This document shows, piece by piece, positions 42,447-52,685 of a stretch of DNA of 64,000 nt (position 1 is the stretch's first letter; every line of letters begins with the position of its first letter). Source of the stretch: Sulfurimonas sp. Its GTDB lineage: Bacteria > Campylobacterota > Campylobacteria > Campylobacterales > Sulfurimonadaceae. The DNA lies in assembly GCF_029027405.1 (NCBI RefSeq), contig NZ_CP093396.1, positions 1,995,497 through 2,059,496 on the forward strand, read 5' to 3'. The position numbers were made by a program, and so were the translations under genes. The notes under the pieces are model-generated. The model saw only the letters and a program-made list of their open reading frames with translations. It ran no database searches and was not told the origin of the DNA.

Positions 42447-43823
42447 GTAATTTGCTATTAATCTATACTCTGACCAATCACGAACATCATCTGTACCATT
42501 TGGAGCAGCAGTCCAATCACTTACATAGTTTCCACGAAGACGAAGTTGTAAGTTTTTAGCCCATGCAGTATTATAGATAATGTCAAAACCTTTTTCATTT
42601 GTATTTAACTTCTCATTGTAACCAGCATTACTATTTGCATAGTTTATACCAATATAGTAACCAACAACTTTTACATCAGCACCCATTTCTTTGAAACTAT
42701 ATGCAAGAACTGCTTTAATAGCGCTAACACCAGCAAGAGTCATTTGACGAGATACCATACCTTGAGTATATACTGGGTAACCACCACCCACTAAAATAAT
42801 AGAATTTTTAGCTGTATCACTTGCTGCTAAATCTGAATCACTATTTTCACTCGTAGCAGAATATGCTAAGTAAGTTGTAAAACCTGAAACAGAAAGTCCA
42901 GCTTTAAGCCCATAGTAAAAACCTTCTAGTTCACCCTTATCGCTTATACCAGTGTTTTTAAGTTTTTTATCACCAGCAGCACCTTGCTTGATAAACTGAG
43001 CAGCTACAAATGGAGTAATTGAACCCATTTTTGCTTTATATGAGATATCACCATAAATAGTATTTGAGATATCATGAGCATAATAGTCCCATAGTTGAAC
43101 TTTAAGACCTTTAATACCTGTATAAGTAACACCTAATGTTGTGATACCTGCTGTTGACTCACCAACATAAATATCACCAAAACCTTCGAAGTCAGTATTA
43201 CCTCTATTTGCTTTTATAGAAGTATAACCAGCCGCTGCAGCTGTAAGTCCACCAGCATACGCATTAGCAAATGTACCAGCAGCCATTTGAGTTGTATGAC
43301 CAAGGTTAAATTTTACACCATCAACACTTGTGTTAACAATCTCAACAGAGTTAAATAAGTTTCGAATCATTCTATAATCATCACCAGCCATTAATGGAGA
43401 GTCAATTTTTTGACGACCAACTGTAACTGCTGTTTTTCCATTTTTGTATTGGATATAAGCTTCACCTAAGATAGAATAACCATTACCATCAGCACCTAAA
43501 ACAGTTGTGTTGATTAGATTGTTAAGCTTGTCATTATCACGAGCAAGAAAAGCATTTGTAGTATAAAATGCTGTACCAAGAGTAAAACCTGATGCTTCAG
43601 CTGTTACATACTTTAAATAACCACCAATTGCGTTTGACATTTGATTTTTATCAGCCTTGGCAACTGGATTTGAATATTTTGTATCTCTAACAATTGTGAA
43701 CTCTCTAATTTGTCCACTTGCTTTACCATTTTTAAACATTGTGCTTACAGCGTCATCTGCTTGAACACTAACTGAACCTAAAAGTCCAACAACTATTGCA
43801 CTTAATGCGATATTATTTTTCAT
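42438..43823 (-). CDS. Outer-membrane porin (OprD-like, Campylobacterota type)
   Basis: 461 residues. Signal peptide (NNIALSAIVVGLLGSVSVQA), then alternating beta-strand sequence with 'GRQKIDSPLMAGDDYRMIRN' and a C-terminal strand ending in Phe (YRLIANYKF), the outer-membrane insertion signature. Position between an acetate operon and a two-component system suggests regulated uptake of small organic acids. Ribosome-binding site AAAAGGGAAATAT. Confidence 0.82.
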   Translation of the reverse strand: MKNNIALSAIVVGLLGSVSVQADDAVSTMFKNGKASGQIREFTIVRDTKYSNPVAKADKNQMSNAIGGYLKYVTAEASGFTLGTAFYTTNAFLARDNDKLNNLINTTVLGADGNGYSILGEAYIQYKNGKTAVTVGRQKIDSPLMAGDDYRMIRNLFNSVEIVNTSVDGVKFNLGHTTQMAAGTFANAYAGGLTAAAAGYTSIKANRGNTDFEGFGDIYVGESTAGITTLGVTYTGIKGLKVQLWDYYAHDISNTIYGDISYKAKMGSITPFVAAQFIKQGAAGDKKLKNTGISDKGELEGFYYGLKAGLSVSGFTTYLAYSATSENSDSDLAASDTAKNSIILVGGGYPVYTQGMVSRQMTLAGVSAIKAVLAYSFKEMGADVKVVGYYIGINYANSNAGYNEKLNTNEKGFDIIYNTAWAKNLQLRLRGNYVSDWTAAPNGTDDVRDWSEYRLIANYKF

Positions 43824-44037
43824 ATATTTCCCTTTTGAAATGAATTTACATTCAAATATTAAAAGACAAACATAGCATTAACATAGCAAAAACACTATTT
43901 TAGGCAAAAGAGTCTGTTTTTAGGTAGTTTGTGAAGAAAAGTAACATTTTGGCAACATAATTTAAGATATACAAAATTATGCTAGTCCTATATATCTTTC
44001 TTGTACTCTTCTATTACTTTACTTGAAATATTATAGA

Positions 44038-44694
44038 TTACGGTTTCTCTATCATATAGCCCATTCCTCGGACATTTGTGAGTACATCTTCTTGTAGAAA
44101 TTTTTTTAGTCTGTTGATTTCTGCTCTTATAGTAGCATTATCTATGATATTTTCATCCCAAACATAGATGCGAAACTGTTCAAAGTCAACTACCATTCCT
44201 CTGTTTCTTGCGAGTAAGTCTATGATTTGTGACTGTTTTTTAGTTAGGACTTGTGGTTCGTTATTAAAAAGAAGCAGACTATGCTCTTGATCATAACTAT
44301 AATTTGTAGAGAGTCTTAGATGCACTCTTGGAATTTCTTTATCTACTTTTACCCTATCTATTCGAAGAGTTAGCTCTTTTAAATGAAATGGTTTTTTTAG
44401 GTAATCATAGCACCCAAGATTATATGCTCTTGAAATATCTTCTATATCCACCAAAGCACTAATGTAAATAGAAGGAACATGTATTTTAAGTTTATGCATT
44501 TGTTCTAAAAAACTAAGTCCATCAATGCCAGGAACATTGATGTCGAGTATCAGTAAATCATAGGAGTTTTCTTTTATGGACTCTAAAGCATCTAGCCCAT
44601 CTAAAAAACTATGCATCTGATGTCCAACAGCATCTAGATACTCACAGATGGACTCATTTAACATTATTTCATCTTCCAAAAGTAGTATTTTCAA
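44038..44694 (-). CDS. OmpR-type response regulator
   Basis: 218 residues. Receiver domain with acidic pocket LLLEDE, phospho-acceptor Asp in LLILDINVPG and Lys in YLKKPF; C-terminal winged helix (about 125-218). Directly follows the histidine kinase with no gap. It probably controls the porin and acetate genes to its left, an inference from position. Confidence 0.9.
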   Translation of the reverse strand: MKILLLEDEIMLNESICEYLDAVGHQMHSFLDGLDALESIKENSYDLLILDINVPGIDGLSFLEQMHKLKIHVPSIYISALVDIEDISRAYNLGCYDYLKKPFHLKELTLRIDRVKVDKEIPRVHLRLSTNYSYDQEHSLLLFNNEPQVLTKKQSQIIDLLARNRGMVVDFEQFRIYVWDENIIDNATIRAEINRLKKFLQEDVLTNVRGMGYMIEKP

Positions 44695-45912
44695 TTACTC
44701 TCCCATCATTTTAAATCTATACTTAAATATAGTTTCTTCATTACTAGAGGATAAAGAAATCATAACATCTTCTTCATCACAAATAGTTCTAATTAGTCTA
44801 AGACCTATACCAAAACCACTACTTGTTTTCTCTTCTTGATAATACTCATCAAAGACTCTTGAAGTATCTTTTATAATTTTTGACTTCGAACTCATAGAAA
44901 AATCAAGATGTGCCCAAACTTGAACTAATTTTACATAAACTGTCTCATCTGGAAGTGTATATTTTATAGCATTAGTTATTGTATTGTCAACTATTCGTTG
45001 AAGTTTTGTACCATTAAAGTATACATGTGCATCTGGAGACTCTGTCTCATAAACAAATTTAACTCTTGAATATCCAGCAACCTCACTAAAAAAATCAATG
45101 CGTGAAGTAAGATAGTCATGAAAATTTATAACTATTTTTGGGTACTCTATTTGGTCTTTTTTAACTAAGTAACTCAAATCATCATAAATATTAAAAATAT
45201 TTTTAACTGCTGCTTCTATTTTTGAAAGCTGCCTATCTTTTGGGTGTTTCATAACATACAATTCTATAGAAGTTAAAATTACGCTTAATGGTGTATTTGT
45301 TTCATGAACTGTATATCTTAAAAATTCTTTGTGTGATTTTACTAAATCTTGAGAGAATTTTTTTTCTTCTTCAAGATTTTTATTTATGCGTAAAAGGTCA
45401 GCTGTTTTTTTTTGAACTCTATCTTCTAGGCTTATATTCATATCTTGAAGTGCGTATTTTTGTTCGTTAATTTTTTCTACCATTTTGTTGGCATATCCAA
45501 CCATGATTTTAAAATCTTTAAAAAATATAGAATCTGGGTTTATAACTTGGTCATTATGTGCAGCTTGTTCAAAAAAGTCTAAAAATGTTTGTGTATCCCT
45601 ATTTAGTAATTTATTAAAAAGGTTGTTAAGACCTAAAAAAAGTGCAAAAAGTATAAAAGAGAGGGTAACCACAACCAAAACGGTCTTTATCATCAATGTT
45701 TTTAATTTTTTATGTTTTTGTACTAAAATATCTTCAGTAGATAAAAGACTGCCATCTACCATATAACTTTGTTCTAGTGCGATTTCATAATCTTCATACA
45801 TCTCAGTTGTAAGTAAACCAACAAAAATTGTACTAAAGAAAAACATAATCATAATTGTAAAAATATTTGCTTGTCTAGTAGTCACATTGGTAAAAGTTGA
45901 ACTTAGTTTCAT
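44695..45912 (-). CDS. Sensor histidine kinase
   Basis: 405 residues. Two membrane helices (about 18-36 and 72-96) enclosing a short periplasmic loop, a coiled coil (about 150-190), H-box LRYTVHETNTPLS, N-box IVDNTITNAIKYT and G2 box GFGIGL. The region where DxGxG (G1 box) should be reads SMSSKSKIIKDTSRVF, so the usual Asp-Gly residues are not visible. ATP binding may be altered or use a lineage-specific variant. Confidence 0.85.
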   Translation of the reverse strand: MKLSSTFTNVTTRQANIFTIMIMFFFSTIFVGLLTTEMYEDYEIALEQSYMVDGSLLSTEDILVQKHKKLKTLMIKTVLVVVTLSFILFALFLGLNNLFNKLLNRDTQTFLDFFEQAAHNDQVINPDSIFFKDFKIMVGYANKMVEKINEQKYALQDMNISLEDRVQKKTADLLRINKNLEEEKKFSQDLVKSHKEFLRYTVHETNTPLSVILTSIELYVMKHPKDRQLSKIEAAVKNIFNIYDDLSYLVKKDQIEYPKIVINFHDYLTSRIDFFSEVAGYSRVKFVYETESPDAHVYFNGTKLQRIVDNTITNAIKYTLPDETVYVKLVQVWAHLDFSMSSKSKIIKDTSRVFDEYYQEEKTSSGFGIGLRLIRTICDEEDVMISLSSSNEETIFKYRFKMMGE

Positions 45913-45978
45913 GGTGCTATTATACTAAGATTTATAAAATTTAACTATAATTGCACCACTAAAATTTAAAGGTATAAA

Positions 45979-46485
45979 ATGTCTAGAACAACTGAGTTAA
46001 AAAAATACGATTTGAGTGCTGATGAGTTAGCAAAACTTCAATGGGCAAAAGTAACTACAAGTAAAGGTATTATCTGGTTAAAACTTTTTGGTGAACAAAC
46101 TCCAAATACTGTTGCTAATTTTGCTCATTTAGCAAATACTGGTTTTTACAATGACCTAATATTTCATCGTGTGATTCCAGGGTTTATGGCACAAGGTGGT
46201 TGTCCTGATGGTAGTGGAATGGGTGGTCCTGACTGGGCTATAGAGTGTGAAACTGCACAAAATACTTCTCTTCATGCAAGAGGAAGTTTATCTATGGCTC
46301 ATGCAGGACCAAATACAGGTGGAAGTCAATTTTTCATAACTTTTGCTCCAACACCACACCTTGATGGTGTTCACACAGTTTTTGGTGCGATTGAAGAAGA
46401 TGATACGGAGAGTTTTGCTGTTTTAGACAGCGTTGAAGGTCAAGATTCTATCGATTCTATAGAAATTTTGGAAAGTAAATCTTAG
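45979..46485 (+). CDS. Peptidyl-prolyl cis-trans isomerase, cyclophilin type
   Basis: 168 residues, cytoplasmic (no signal). Cyclophilin core FHRVIPGFMAQGGCPDGSGMGGP, GSLSMAHAGPNTGGSQFFIT and LDGVHTVFGAI. Assists protein folding. Followed at once by queH, whose likely start lies inside its last codons. Confidence 0.93.
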   Translation: MSRTTELKKYDLSADELAKLQWAKVTTSKGIIWLKLFGEQTPNTVANFAHLANTGFYNDLIFHRVIPGFMAQGGCPDGSGMGGPDWAIECETAQNTSLHARGSLSMAHAGPNTGGSQFFITFAPTPHLDGVHTVFGAIEEDDTESFAVLDSVEGQDSIDSIEILESKS

Positions 46486-47531
46486 TACATATTTGTTGCA
46501 GTGTTGATTCGCACTTTTTTTTGCAAAAACTTCAACAAGATTTTCCTCAGGAGAAGCTAATTGGTTTCTTCTATGATCCCAACATTCACCCATATTCTGA
46601 GTACCAACTTAGACTTCTTGATGTAGAGCGTTCATGTAAAAAACTTGGCATTTCCCTACTTGAAGGTGAGTATGACTTTGAAGCTTGGATGCAAGCGGTA
46701 AAAGGTTTAGAAAATGAACCTGAGAAGGGAAAAAGATGTGAAGTTTGTTTTGATAAACGCTTTGAAGTAAGTGCAAAAAAAGCTCTATCTTTAGGTGAAA
46801 CAAAAATTACAACCACTCTTTTAGTAAGTCCACTTAAATCGCAAGAACAGCTAAAACGAAGCGGTGATGCTTTTTATGATAAATATGGTGTTGAATTTAT
46901 TGCGGTAGATTACAGAGCAAAAGGTGGAACACAAGACCAAAGCCGAGTGACAAAAGAAGAACAACTTTACCGACAAGATTATTGCGGATGCATCTATGGT
47001 TTAAAGATGCAAAGAGAACAACAAAAACGCTTAATGGATGAAATATTTTCTCCTATTTCTGCTCAAATATTACCAGCATCTATAGAAGAACGCTTAGAGA
47101 TGTATAAAAAAAGAATAGTGCTTGAAGATGAAGGTAAAAAATACAAAATCATCAAACAAAAGTTTCTAAATTATAGACAACTCTCTCTAAAAGTAACAGA
47201 AGATAAAAAAACAAATATACCTGCTTATGCTCTATCTTACTCAACTTTACCAAGAAAAAAAGTTCAGGGAAACAGAGTAAAAGAAGAAGTGACTTTAATA
47301 ACTCTAGATACTTTCAATATTGCTTCAAAACAAGAGTATAAAAATATAACAGAGCTTATATATAATCCTCCTACTTTTGATGAAGAACTAAAAATAAAAG
47401 AGCACCTAGGCTCTTGTGCTTATGATTTAAATCCAATTATAGTAGTCGAGCAAATTCCTACAAAAAAACTCACAATAGAGTTAGATGCTTTAACTTACGA
47501 AGATATAAAAGAAAAACTAATCATAATATAA
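46479..47531 (+). CDS. queH: Epoxyqueuosine reductase QueH (non-AUG start likely)
   Basis: 350 residues if begun at ATC 46479. From there the frame reads I/M-LVHICCSVDSHFFLQK, the conserved QueH N-terminus with the Cys-Cys pair needed for the iron-sulfur site. An in-frame stop lies just before it, and the first TTG (46521) would remove the cysteines. Other metal-binding residues: RCEVCF and YCGCIYGL. The reductase converts epoxyqueuosine to queuosine in tRNA. The C-terminal ~150 residues are an extension beyond the typical QueH core. It overlaps the cyclophilin stop. Confidence 0.88.
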   Translation: MLVHICCSVDSHFFLQKLQQDFPQEKLIGFFYDPNIHPYSEYQLRLLDVERSCKKLGISLLEGEYDFEAWMQAVKGLENEPEKGKRCEVCFDKRFEVSAKKALSLGETKITTTLLVSPLKSQEQLKRSGDAFYDKYGVEFIAVDYRAKGGTQDQSRVTKEEQLYRQDYCGCIYGLKMQREQQKRLMDEIFSPISAQILPASIEERLEMYKKRIVLEDEGKKYKIIKQKFLNYRQLSLKVTEDKKTNIPAYALSYSTLPRKKVQGNRVKEEVTLITLDTFNIASKQEYKNITELIYNPPTFDEELKIKEHLGSCAYDLNPIIVVEQIPTKKLTIELDALTYEDIKEKLIII

Positions 47532-47578
47532 TCATTTTTTAGCTAAAATGACCAAAATTATTTATAAGGCTCTACTAA

Positions 47579-48028
47579 ATGACCATGGATGTTATAGAAA
47601 TTCAAAAAATCATACCTCATCGCTACCCATTTTTGCTGCTAGACCGTGTTACTAATCTTATTCCAAAAGAGTCAATTATAGGATTTAAGAATGTAACTAT
47701 TGGCGATAATATTTTTCAAGGTCATTTTCCTGGTCATCCAATATACCCTGGTGTTATGATTTTAGAAGGAATGGCACAAGCTGGTGGCATTTTAGCTTTT
47801 AAAAGTATGGGGGATATGACAGAAGAAGAGGTAGCTTCTAAAGTTGTTTACTTTATGAGTATCGACAAAGCAAAATTTCGTAAACCAGTAAAACCAGGAG
47901 ATAGACTAGAATATAGAATTAGTGTTATCAAGAACAAGGGTAGCATCTGGATGTTAGATGGAAAAGCTTTTGTTGATGATGTTTTAGTGTCTCAGGCTGA
48001 ATTAAAAGCTATGATTGTTGATAAGTAG
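47579..48028 (+). CDS. fabZ: 3-hydroxyacyl-ACP dehydratase
   Basis: 149 residues. Catalytic His in [10 protein letters not shown] and Glu in [10 protein letters not shown] of the hot-dog fold. Dehydrates 3-hydroxyacyl-ACP in fatty-acid synthesis. Precedes lpxA, which draws on the same acyl pool. Confidence 0.96.
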   Translation: MTMDVIEIQKIIPHRYPFLLLDRVTNLIPKESIIGFKNVTIGDNIFQGHFPGHPIYPGVMILEGMAQAGGILAFKSMGDMTEEEVASKVVYFMSIDKAKFRKPVKPGDRLEYRISVIKNKGSIWMLDGKAFVDDVLVSQAELKAMIVDK

Positions 48029-48038
48029 GAAAACTGAT

Positions 48039-48839
48039 ATGTCTAACATTTCTCCTCAAGCTATAATTGAAGACGGTGCAGTAATAGGAAAAGATGTAGA
48101 GATAGGTGCATTTTGTTTTATCTCTTCACAAGCGAATATCGGTGATGGTACAACTATTGCACAAGGTTCTTGCATCTATGGAAAAACTACCATCGGAAAA
48201 AATAACATTATATTTTCTCATTCAGTTCTTGGCTCAATCCCACAAGATTTAAAATTTGCTGGAGAAGATGTAGAACTCATAATCGGTGATAATAATAAAA
48301 TAAGAGAATTTACTCTTTTTAACCCTGGTACAAAAGGTGGCGGTGGCAAGACTATCATAGGCAGTCACAATCTTTTTATGGGTTATGTGCATCTAGGGCA
48401 TGATGTTATCATTGGTAACCACTGCATACTTGCAAATGCTGCAACTTTAGCTGGTCATGTTGAAGTTGGAGATTATGCAGTTATTGGTGGTATGACTCCT
48501 ATTCATCAGTTTGTTCATATTGGCGATTATGCCATGATTGGTGGAGCATCTGCCCTCGCTCAAGATGTACCTCCATTTTGTATGGCTGAAGGAAATCGAG
48601 CGACTCTTCGGGGTCTTAATTTAACTGGACTTAGAAGAAACTTATCTCGTGAAGATATTAATGAACTAAAATCTTCATATAGAGAACTATTTGAATCTGG
48701 GAAACCTCTAAAAGAGAGTGCTAGTACACTTTTAGAAAAAACTAAAAATCATTATGTAAATGATTTATGTGACTTTGTACTAAAGACAAAAAGAGGTATT
48801 CCCTTTGAAAGAAAAACAATACAAGAGGAGAAATCATAA
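48039..48839 (+). CDS. lpxA: UDP-N-acetylglucosamine acyltransferase
   Basis: 266 residues from ATG 48039, with AGGA eight bases upstream; a start at 48015 would overlap fabZ. Left-handed beta-helix hexapeptide repeats (I-G-x-x-x-x pattern) and catalytic region HDVIIGNHC. First step of lipid A synthesis. Its stop overlaps the clpX ATG. Confidence 0.95.
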   Translation: MSNISPQAIIEDGAVIGKDVEIGAFCFISSQANIGDGTTIAQGSCIYGKTTIGKNNIIFSHSVLGSIPQDLKFAGEDVELIIGDNNKIREFTLFNPGTKGGGGKTIIGSHNLFMGYVHLGHDVIIGNHCILANAATLAGHVEVGDYAVIGGMTPIHQFVHIGDYAMIGGASALAQDVPPFCMAEGNRATLRGLNLTGLRRNLSREDINELKSSYRELFESGKPLKESASTLLEKTKNHYVNDLCDFVLKTKRGIPFERKTIQEEKS

Positions 48840-50080
48840 TGAGCAGACATTGTAGTTTTTGTGATGCTATAGAGAGTGAAGAAAATCCACTTATAGCTGG
48901 AAATGGTGTGTATATTTGTAAAAATTGTGTATTTTCTGCATATAAAATCATGTTTGGTGATGAGAAACAAAGTACAAATGAAAATAAATCTGAACTTCTT
49001 GAAGCAGTAAATAAGCTTATGACTCCAAAAGAGTTAAATAACTTTTTAGGTGACTACATTATAGGTCAAGAAAGAGCAAGAAAACTTCTAAGTGTTGCTG
49101 TTTATAACCACTATAAAAGAATATTTAAAACACATGAAGTAAGTGATGATGATACAGAAATAGCAAAATCAAATGTTTTACTAATAGGACCAACTGGTAG
49201 TGGTAAAACTCTAATGGCTCAAACTATTGCAAGAGTTTTAAATGTTCCTATCGCTATAACAGATGCAACTAGTCTCACAGAAGCTGGATATGTAGGAGAA
49301 GATGTTGAAAACATCTTAACAAAACTTATCCAATCAGCAGACGGAGATGTTCAAAGAGCAGAAAAAGGTATAGTCTTTATCGATGAAGTAGATAAAGTTG
49401 CTCGTATGAGTGAAAATCGTTCAATCACAAGAGATGTATCTGGTGAAGGTGTTCAACAAGCACTACTTAAAATAGTAGAAGGTGCTGAAGTAAATATTCC
49501 TCCTAAAGGTGGAAGAAAACATCCAAACCAAGAATTTACTACTATTGACACTAAAAATATTTTATTTATATGTGGTGGTGCTTTTGATGGACTTGAAGAT
49601 ATTCTAAAAAGAAAACAAGGTGACAATATTTTAGGCTTTGGGCATGAGAAAAAAACTAAAAATGAGCAAAAACCAACTTATGACATGGTAGAACCTGATG
49701 ATTTAGTTTCTTATGGACTTATTCCAGAGCTTATAGGAAGACTTCCTATTATAGCTTCACTTCAAGAAATAAGTGAAGAGGACATGGTACGCATCTTAGT
49801 GGAACCGAAAAATTCACTTGTTAAACAATACAAAAAATTATTTTCTATTGATGGAGTTGACTTATCTTTTGAAGAAGACGCGCTTGGTGCCATAGCAGCA
49901 AAATCTATAAAAAGAAAAACTGGCGCTCGTGGACTTCGTGCAATACTAGAAGAGCATATGATAGATATTATGTATGAACTTCCAGAATATGAGGGTTATG
50001 AAGTTCTTATTACAAAAGATGTAATCGATAATAATCAAGACCCTATATATATAAAAAAATCTAATAAAAAAATAGCATAA
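48839..50080 (+). CDS. clpX: ATP-dependent Clp protease ATP-binding subunit ClpX
   Basis: 413 residues. N-terminal zinc domain (CSFC ... CKNC), Walker A GPTGSGKT, Walker B IVFIDEVD, the substrate pore GYVGEDV, sensor elements and IGF-like LGFG loop for ClpP docking. Unfolds substrates for ClpP. Confidence 0.97.
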   Translation: MSRHCSFCDAIESEENPLIAGNGVYICKNCVFSAYKIMFGDEKQSTNENKSELLEAVNKLMTPKELNNFLGDYIIGQERARKLLSVAVYNHYKRIFKTHEVSDDDTEIAKSNVLLIGPTGSGKTLMAQTIARVLNVPIAITDATSLTEAGYVGEDVENILTKLIQSADGDVQRAEKGIVFIDEVDKVARMSENRSITRDVSGEGVQQALLKIVEGAEVNIPPKGGRKHPNQEFTTIDTKNILFICGGAFDGLEDILKRKQGDNILGFGHEKKTKNEQKPTYDMVEPDDLVSYGLIPELIGRLPIIASLQEISEEDMVRILVEPKNSLVKQYKKLFSIDGVDLSFEEDALGAIAAKSIKRKTGARGLRAILEEHMIDIMYELPEYEGYEVLITKDVIDNNQDPIYIKKSNKKIA

Positions 50081-50091
50081 GGTAAATTACA

Positions 50092-51129
50092 ATGATATTC
50101 AACAAACTAATAGGACTTTTCTCAAACGACTTAGCAATTGACTTAGGAACTGCGAATACGATTGTAATTTCAAAAGGTCGTGGAATTATTATTAATGAAC
50201 CATCGGTGGTTGCAGTTAAAACTGAAAAATTTGGTCACACTAGAGTTTTAGCGGTTGGGCGTGAAGCTAAAGAGATGGTAGGGAAAACTCCTGGAAATAT
50301 AAAAGCTATTCGCCCAATGAGAGATGGAGTTATTGCTGATTTTGATATGACTGAAAAAATGATTAGAAAGTTCATAGAAAAAGCTCATGGAAGAAGTACT
50401 CTTATTAGTCCTAGAATTATTATATGTGTTCCTTATGGACTTACACAAGTTGAAAGGAAAGCTGTAAGAGAATCAGCTTTAAGTGCAGGTGCAAGAGAAG
50501 TTTTTCTAATCGAAGAGCCTATGGCAGCAGCAATTGGGGCGGGCATTGATATTCGTGAACCTAAAGGAAACTTAGTTGTGGATATAGGTGGTGGTACGAC
50601 AGAGATAGGTGTTGTTTCACTTGGTGGGCTTGTTTTATCTAAGTCTATTAGAACTGCTGGTGATAAACTAGACAAGGCAATAGTTGATTATATAAAGAAA
50701 AAATATAATCTTTTAATAGGTGAGCGAACTGCTGAAGAGATTAAAATCAACATTGGTACTGCTGTAACACTAGCAGAAGAAATTACTATGGTTGTAAATG
50801 GTAGAGATCAGGTTGAGGGACTACTTAGTTCAATCGAGCTTACAAGTGAAGATGCAAGAGAGGCTATGAAAGAACCACTTAAAGAGATTTCAGAAGCTCT
50901 AAGAGATGTCATAGAAAAGATGCCACCTGACCTTTCTGGTGATATTGTAAACCATGGTATTATTTTAACTGGTGGGGGTGCTCTTATTCGCCAACTTGAT
51001 AAATTTTTATCTGATATTGTTAAAGTACCTGTTTATGTTGCTGATGAACCACTTTTAGCAGTTGCAAGAGGAACAGGACGAGCACTTGAAGAGATAGACT
51101 TACTACAAGAGTTATTTGAGAATGAATAA
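50092..51129 (+). CDS. mreB: Rod-shape-determining protein MreB
   Basis: 345 residues, actin-like ATPase: DLAIDLGTANT phosphate 1, VVDIGGGTTEI phosphate 2, GIILTGGGALI adenosine motif. Directs lateral wall synthesis. TAATG overlap with mreC. Confidence 0.97.
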   Translation: MIFNKLIGLFSNDLAIDLGTANTIVISKGRGIIINEPSVVAVKTEKFGHTRVLAVGREAKEMVGKTPGNIKAIRPMRDGVIADFDMTEKMIRKFIEKAHGRSTLISPRIIICVPYGLTQVERKAVRESALSAGAREVFLIEEPMAAAIGAGIDIREPKGNLVVDIGGGTTEIGVVSLGGLVLSKSIRTAGDKLDKAIVDYIKKKYNLLIGERTAEEIKINIGTAVTLAEEITMVVNGRDQVEGLLSSIELTSEDAREAMKEPLKEISEALRDVIEKMPPDLSGDIVNHGIILTGGGALIRQLDKFLSDIVKVPVYVADEPLLAVARGTGRALEEIDLLQELFENE

Positions 51130-51890
51130 TGAATAAAGAGCTACTTAGCTTTTTTTCACTCTTCATCGCACTCTTCGTGGGTGCACTTTTTTATACAAAC
51201 ACTATACAAGGTCCACTTACTTCAGTTTTAAACTCTTTTAAAACTGTTTATCATAATGCGACACAAATCATTCAAAATAATATTGATAGACATACTTTTC
51301 AAGCATCAAAAATCATACAACTTAACGAAAACCTACAAAAATATGAAAACAATCATCTTGTAATGCAACAGATGGCTTCAGAAATAAATGACCTATTTAA
51401 AGCAAATAATTCGCAACTAAAAATTAATCCTAAAGTAGAACTTATAAGAACTATCTCTTATGAAAAATTTGGTGATTTAAATAGAGTTTGGATGGATGTA
51501 AAAGATTACAATGCTTCTAAAATTTATGGACTTACCTTTAATGAGTTAGTTGCGGGTATAGTCATAGAAAAAAATTCTAGACCTTTAGGACTTTTAAATA
51601 GGGATATAAAATGTTCTTATGCAGTTTTTGTGGGTAAAAAGAAAGCTCCTGGCATTGCCCATGGTAATAATTCTAAAAATTTACTTATTAAATTTATACC
51701 TGCATGGTTTGAAATCGAAATAGGTGATGAAGTGGTAACCTCTGGACTAGATAATATTTTCTTTAAAGGTTTAAAAGTTGGCAGAGTTTTATCTGTAAAA
51801 ACATCTCAAGGTTACCAAAATGCAGTTATTGAACCTTACTATAAAGCGAATGACCCAGATTATTTTTACATGATAAGGAAACTTAAATGA
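51129..51890 (+). CDS. mreC: Rod-shape-determining protein MreC
   Basis: 253 residues: N-terminal membrane anchor (LLSFFSLFIALFVGALFY), coiled coil (about 50-95) and beta-rich periplasmic domain with 'IGDEVVTSGLDNIFFKGLKVG'. Scaffold between MreB and the wall synthases. Confidence 0.92.
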   Translation: MNKELLSFFSLFIALFVGALFYTNTIQGPLTSVLNSFKTVYHNATQIIQNNIDRHTFQASKIIQLNENLQKYENNHLVMQQMASEINDLFKANNSQLKINPKVELIRTISYEKFGDLNRVWMDVKDYNASKIYGLTFNELVAGIVIEKNSRPLGLLNRDIKCSYAVFVGKKKAPGIAHGNNSKNLLIKFIPAWFEIEIGDEVVTSGLDNIFFKGLKVGRVLSVKTSQGYQNAVIEPYYKANDPDYFYMIRKLK

Positions 51891-52627
51891 AATACTTATT
51901 GTTAATTGTGCTTATTTTATCAACACTATTAGCAGAAGAAAAAAAGCAAAAACTTACACTAGGACTTGGTCCTTATATACAAACTCAACCTTACAAAAAT
52001 GTGGATGACATTATTATACCATCTCCTGTAATATTTTTTGATAATGGCATCGTTTATATAAGGTGGAGTAGAGCAGGAATCTATTTTTTAGGTGATAAAA
52101 CAGATGATTTTTCATGGGGATTATCAGTAACTTTTCAACCAAGGGTTGATGGATATACATCTTCTGATATAGCTGGAATGGACGATAGAAAAAAAACACT
52201 TGAAGGTGGAATTGCTTTTAGTTTAAAGATGGATAAAGCATATATGGAAACTATGCTTTTAACTGATGTACTTGACAGATATGAAGACTTAATATTTAAA
52301 ACTGAAATTGGATATGACTTTGAATTTGAAAAATTTTCAATCTATCCAAGTGCAATTATAGTTTACCAATCATCAAGCTTTATAGATTATTACTATGGCG
52401 TAAAAAAAGAAGAAACAACTCGTACCAACTTCGCCCAATACACGCCAAATGGTGGACTGCAACTAGGAATGCAAACTTATATTAAGTACCCCTTTACAAA
52501 AAAAATATCTGCACTTATTAATCTAAGAATTGACAAAATAGCTAACGAAGCCACTTCTAGTCCTATTGTTGAAGAAGATTATATCTACTCAGGATTATTT
52601 TCACTTATTTACACTTTTGAGTATTAA
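51887..52627 (+). CDS. MipA/OmpV-family outer-membrane protein
   Basis: 246 residues. Signal peptide (KYLLLIVLILSTLLA), beta-barrel pattern with 'YYGVKKEETTRTNFAQYTP' and a C-terminal aromatic end (YTFEY). MipA links lytic transglycosylase and wall synthase in E. coli; next to mreBC a wall-related role is plausible but not shown. Overlaps mreC by 4 bp. Confidence 0.78.
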   Translation: MKYLLLIVLILSTLLAEEKKQKLTLGLGPYIQTQPYKNVDDIIIPSPVIFFDNGIVYIRWSRAGIYFLGDKTDDFSWGLSVTFQPRVDGYTSSDIAGMDDRKKTLEGGIAFSLKMDKAYMETMLLTDVLDRYEDLIFKTEIGYDFEFEKFSIYPSAIIVYQSSSFIDYYYGVKKEETTRTNFAQYTPNGGLQLGMQTYIKYPFTKKISALINLRIDKIANEATSSPIVEEDYIYSGLFSLIYTFEY

Positions 52628-52685
52628 TTAAGTGCCTTTTAGCTATAATCTCTAAATTTTCAAAGATATTTTCAAGAGGTAAAAA

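Noticed and set aside
48742-48970. Leftward ORFs over the lpxA-clpX junction and many similar ORFs over carB, acs and mreB
   Set aside because: Antisense shadows of well-recognised genes without their own ribosome-binding sites or family features.
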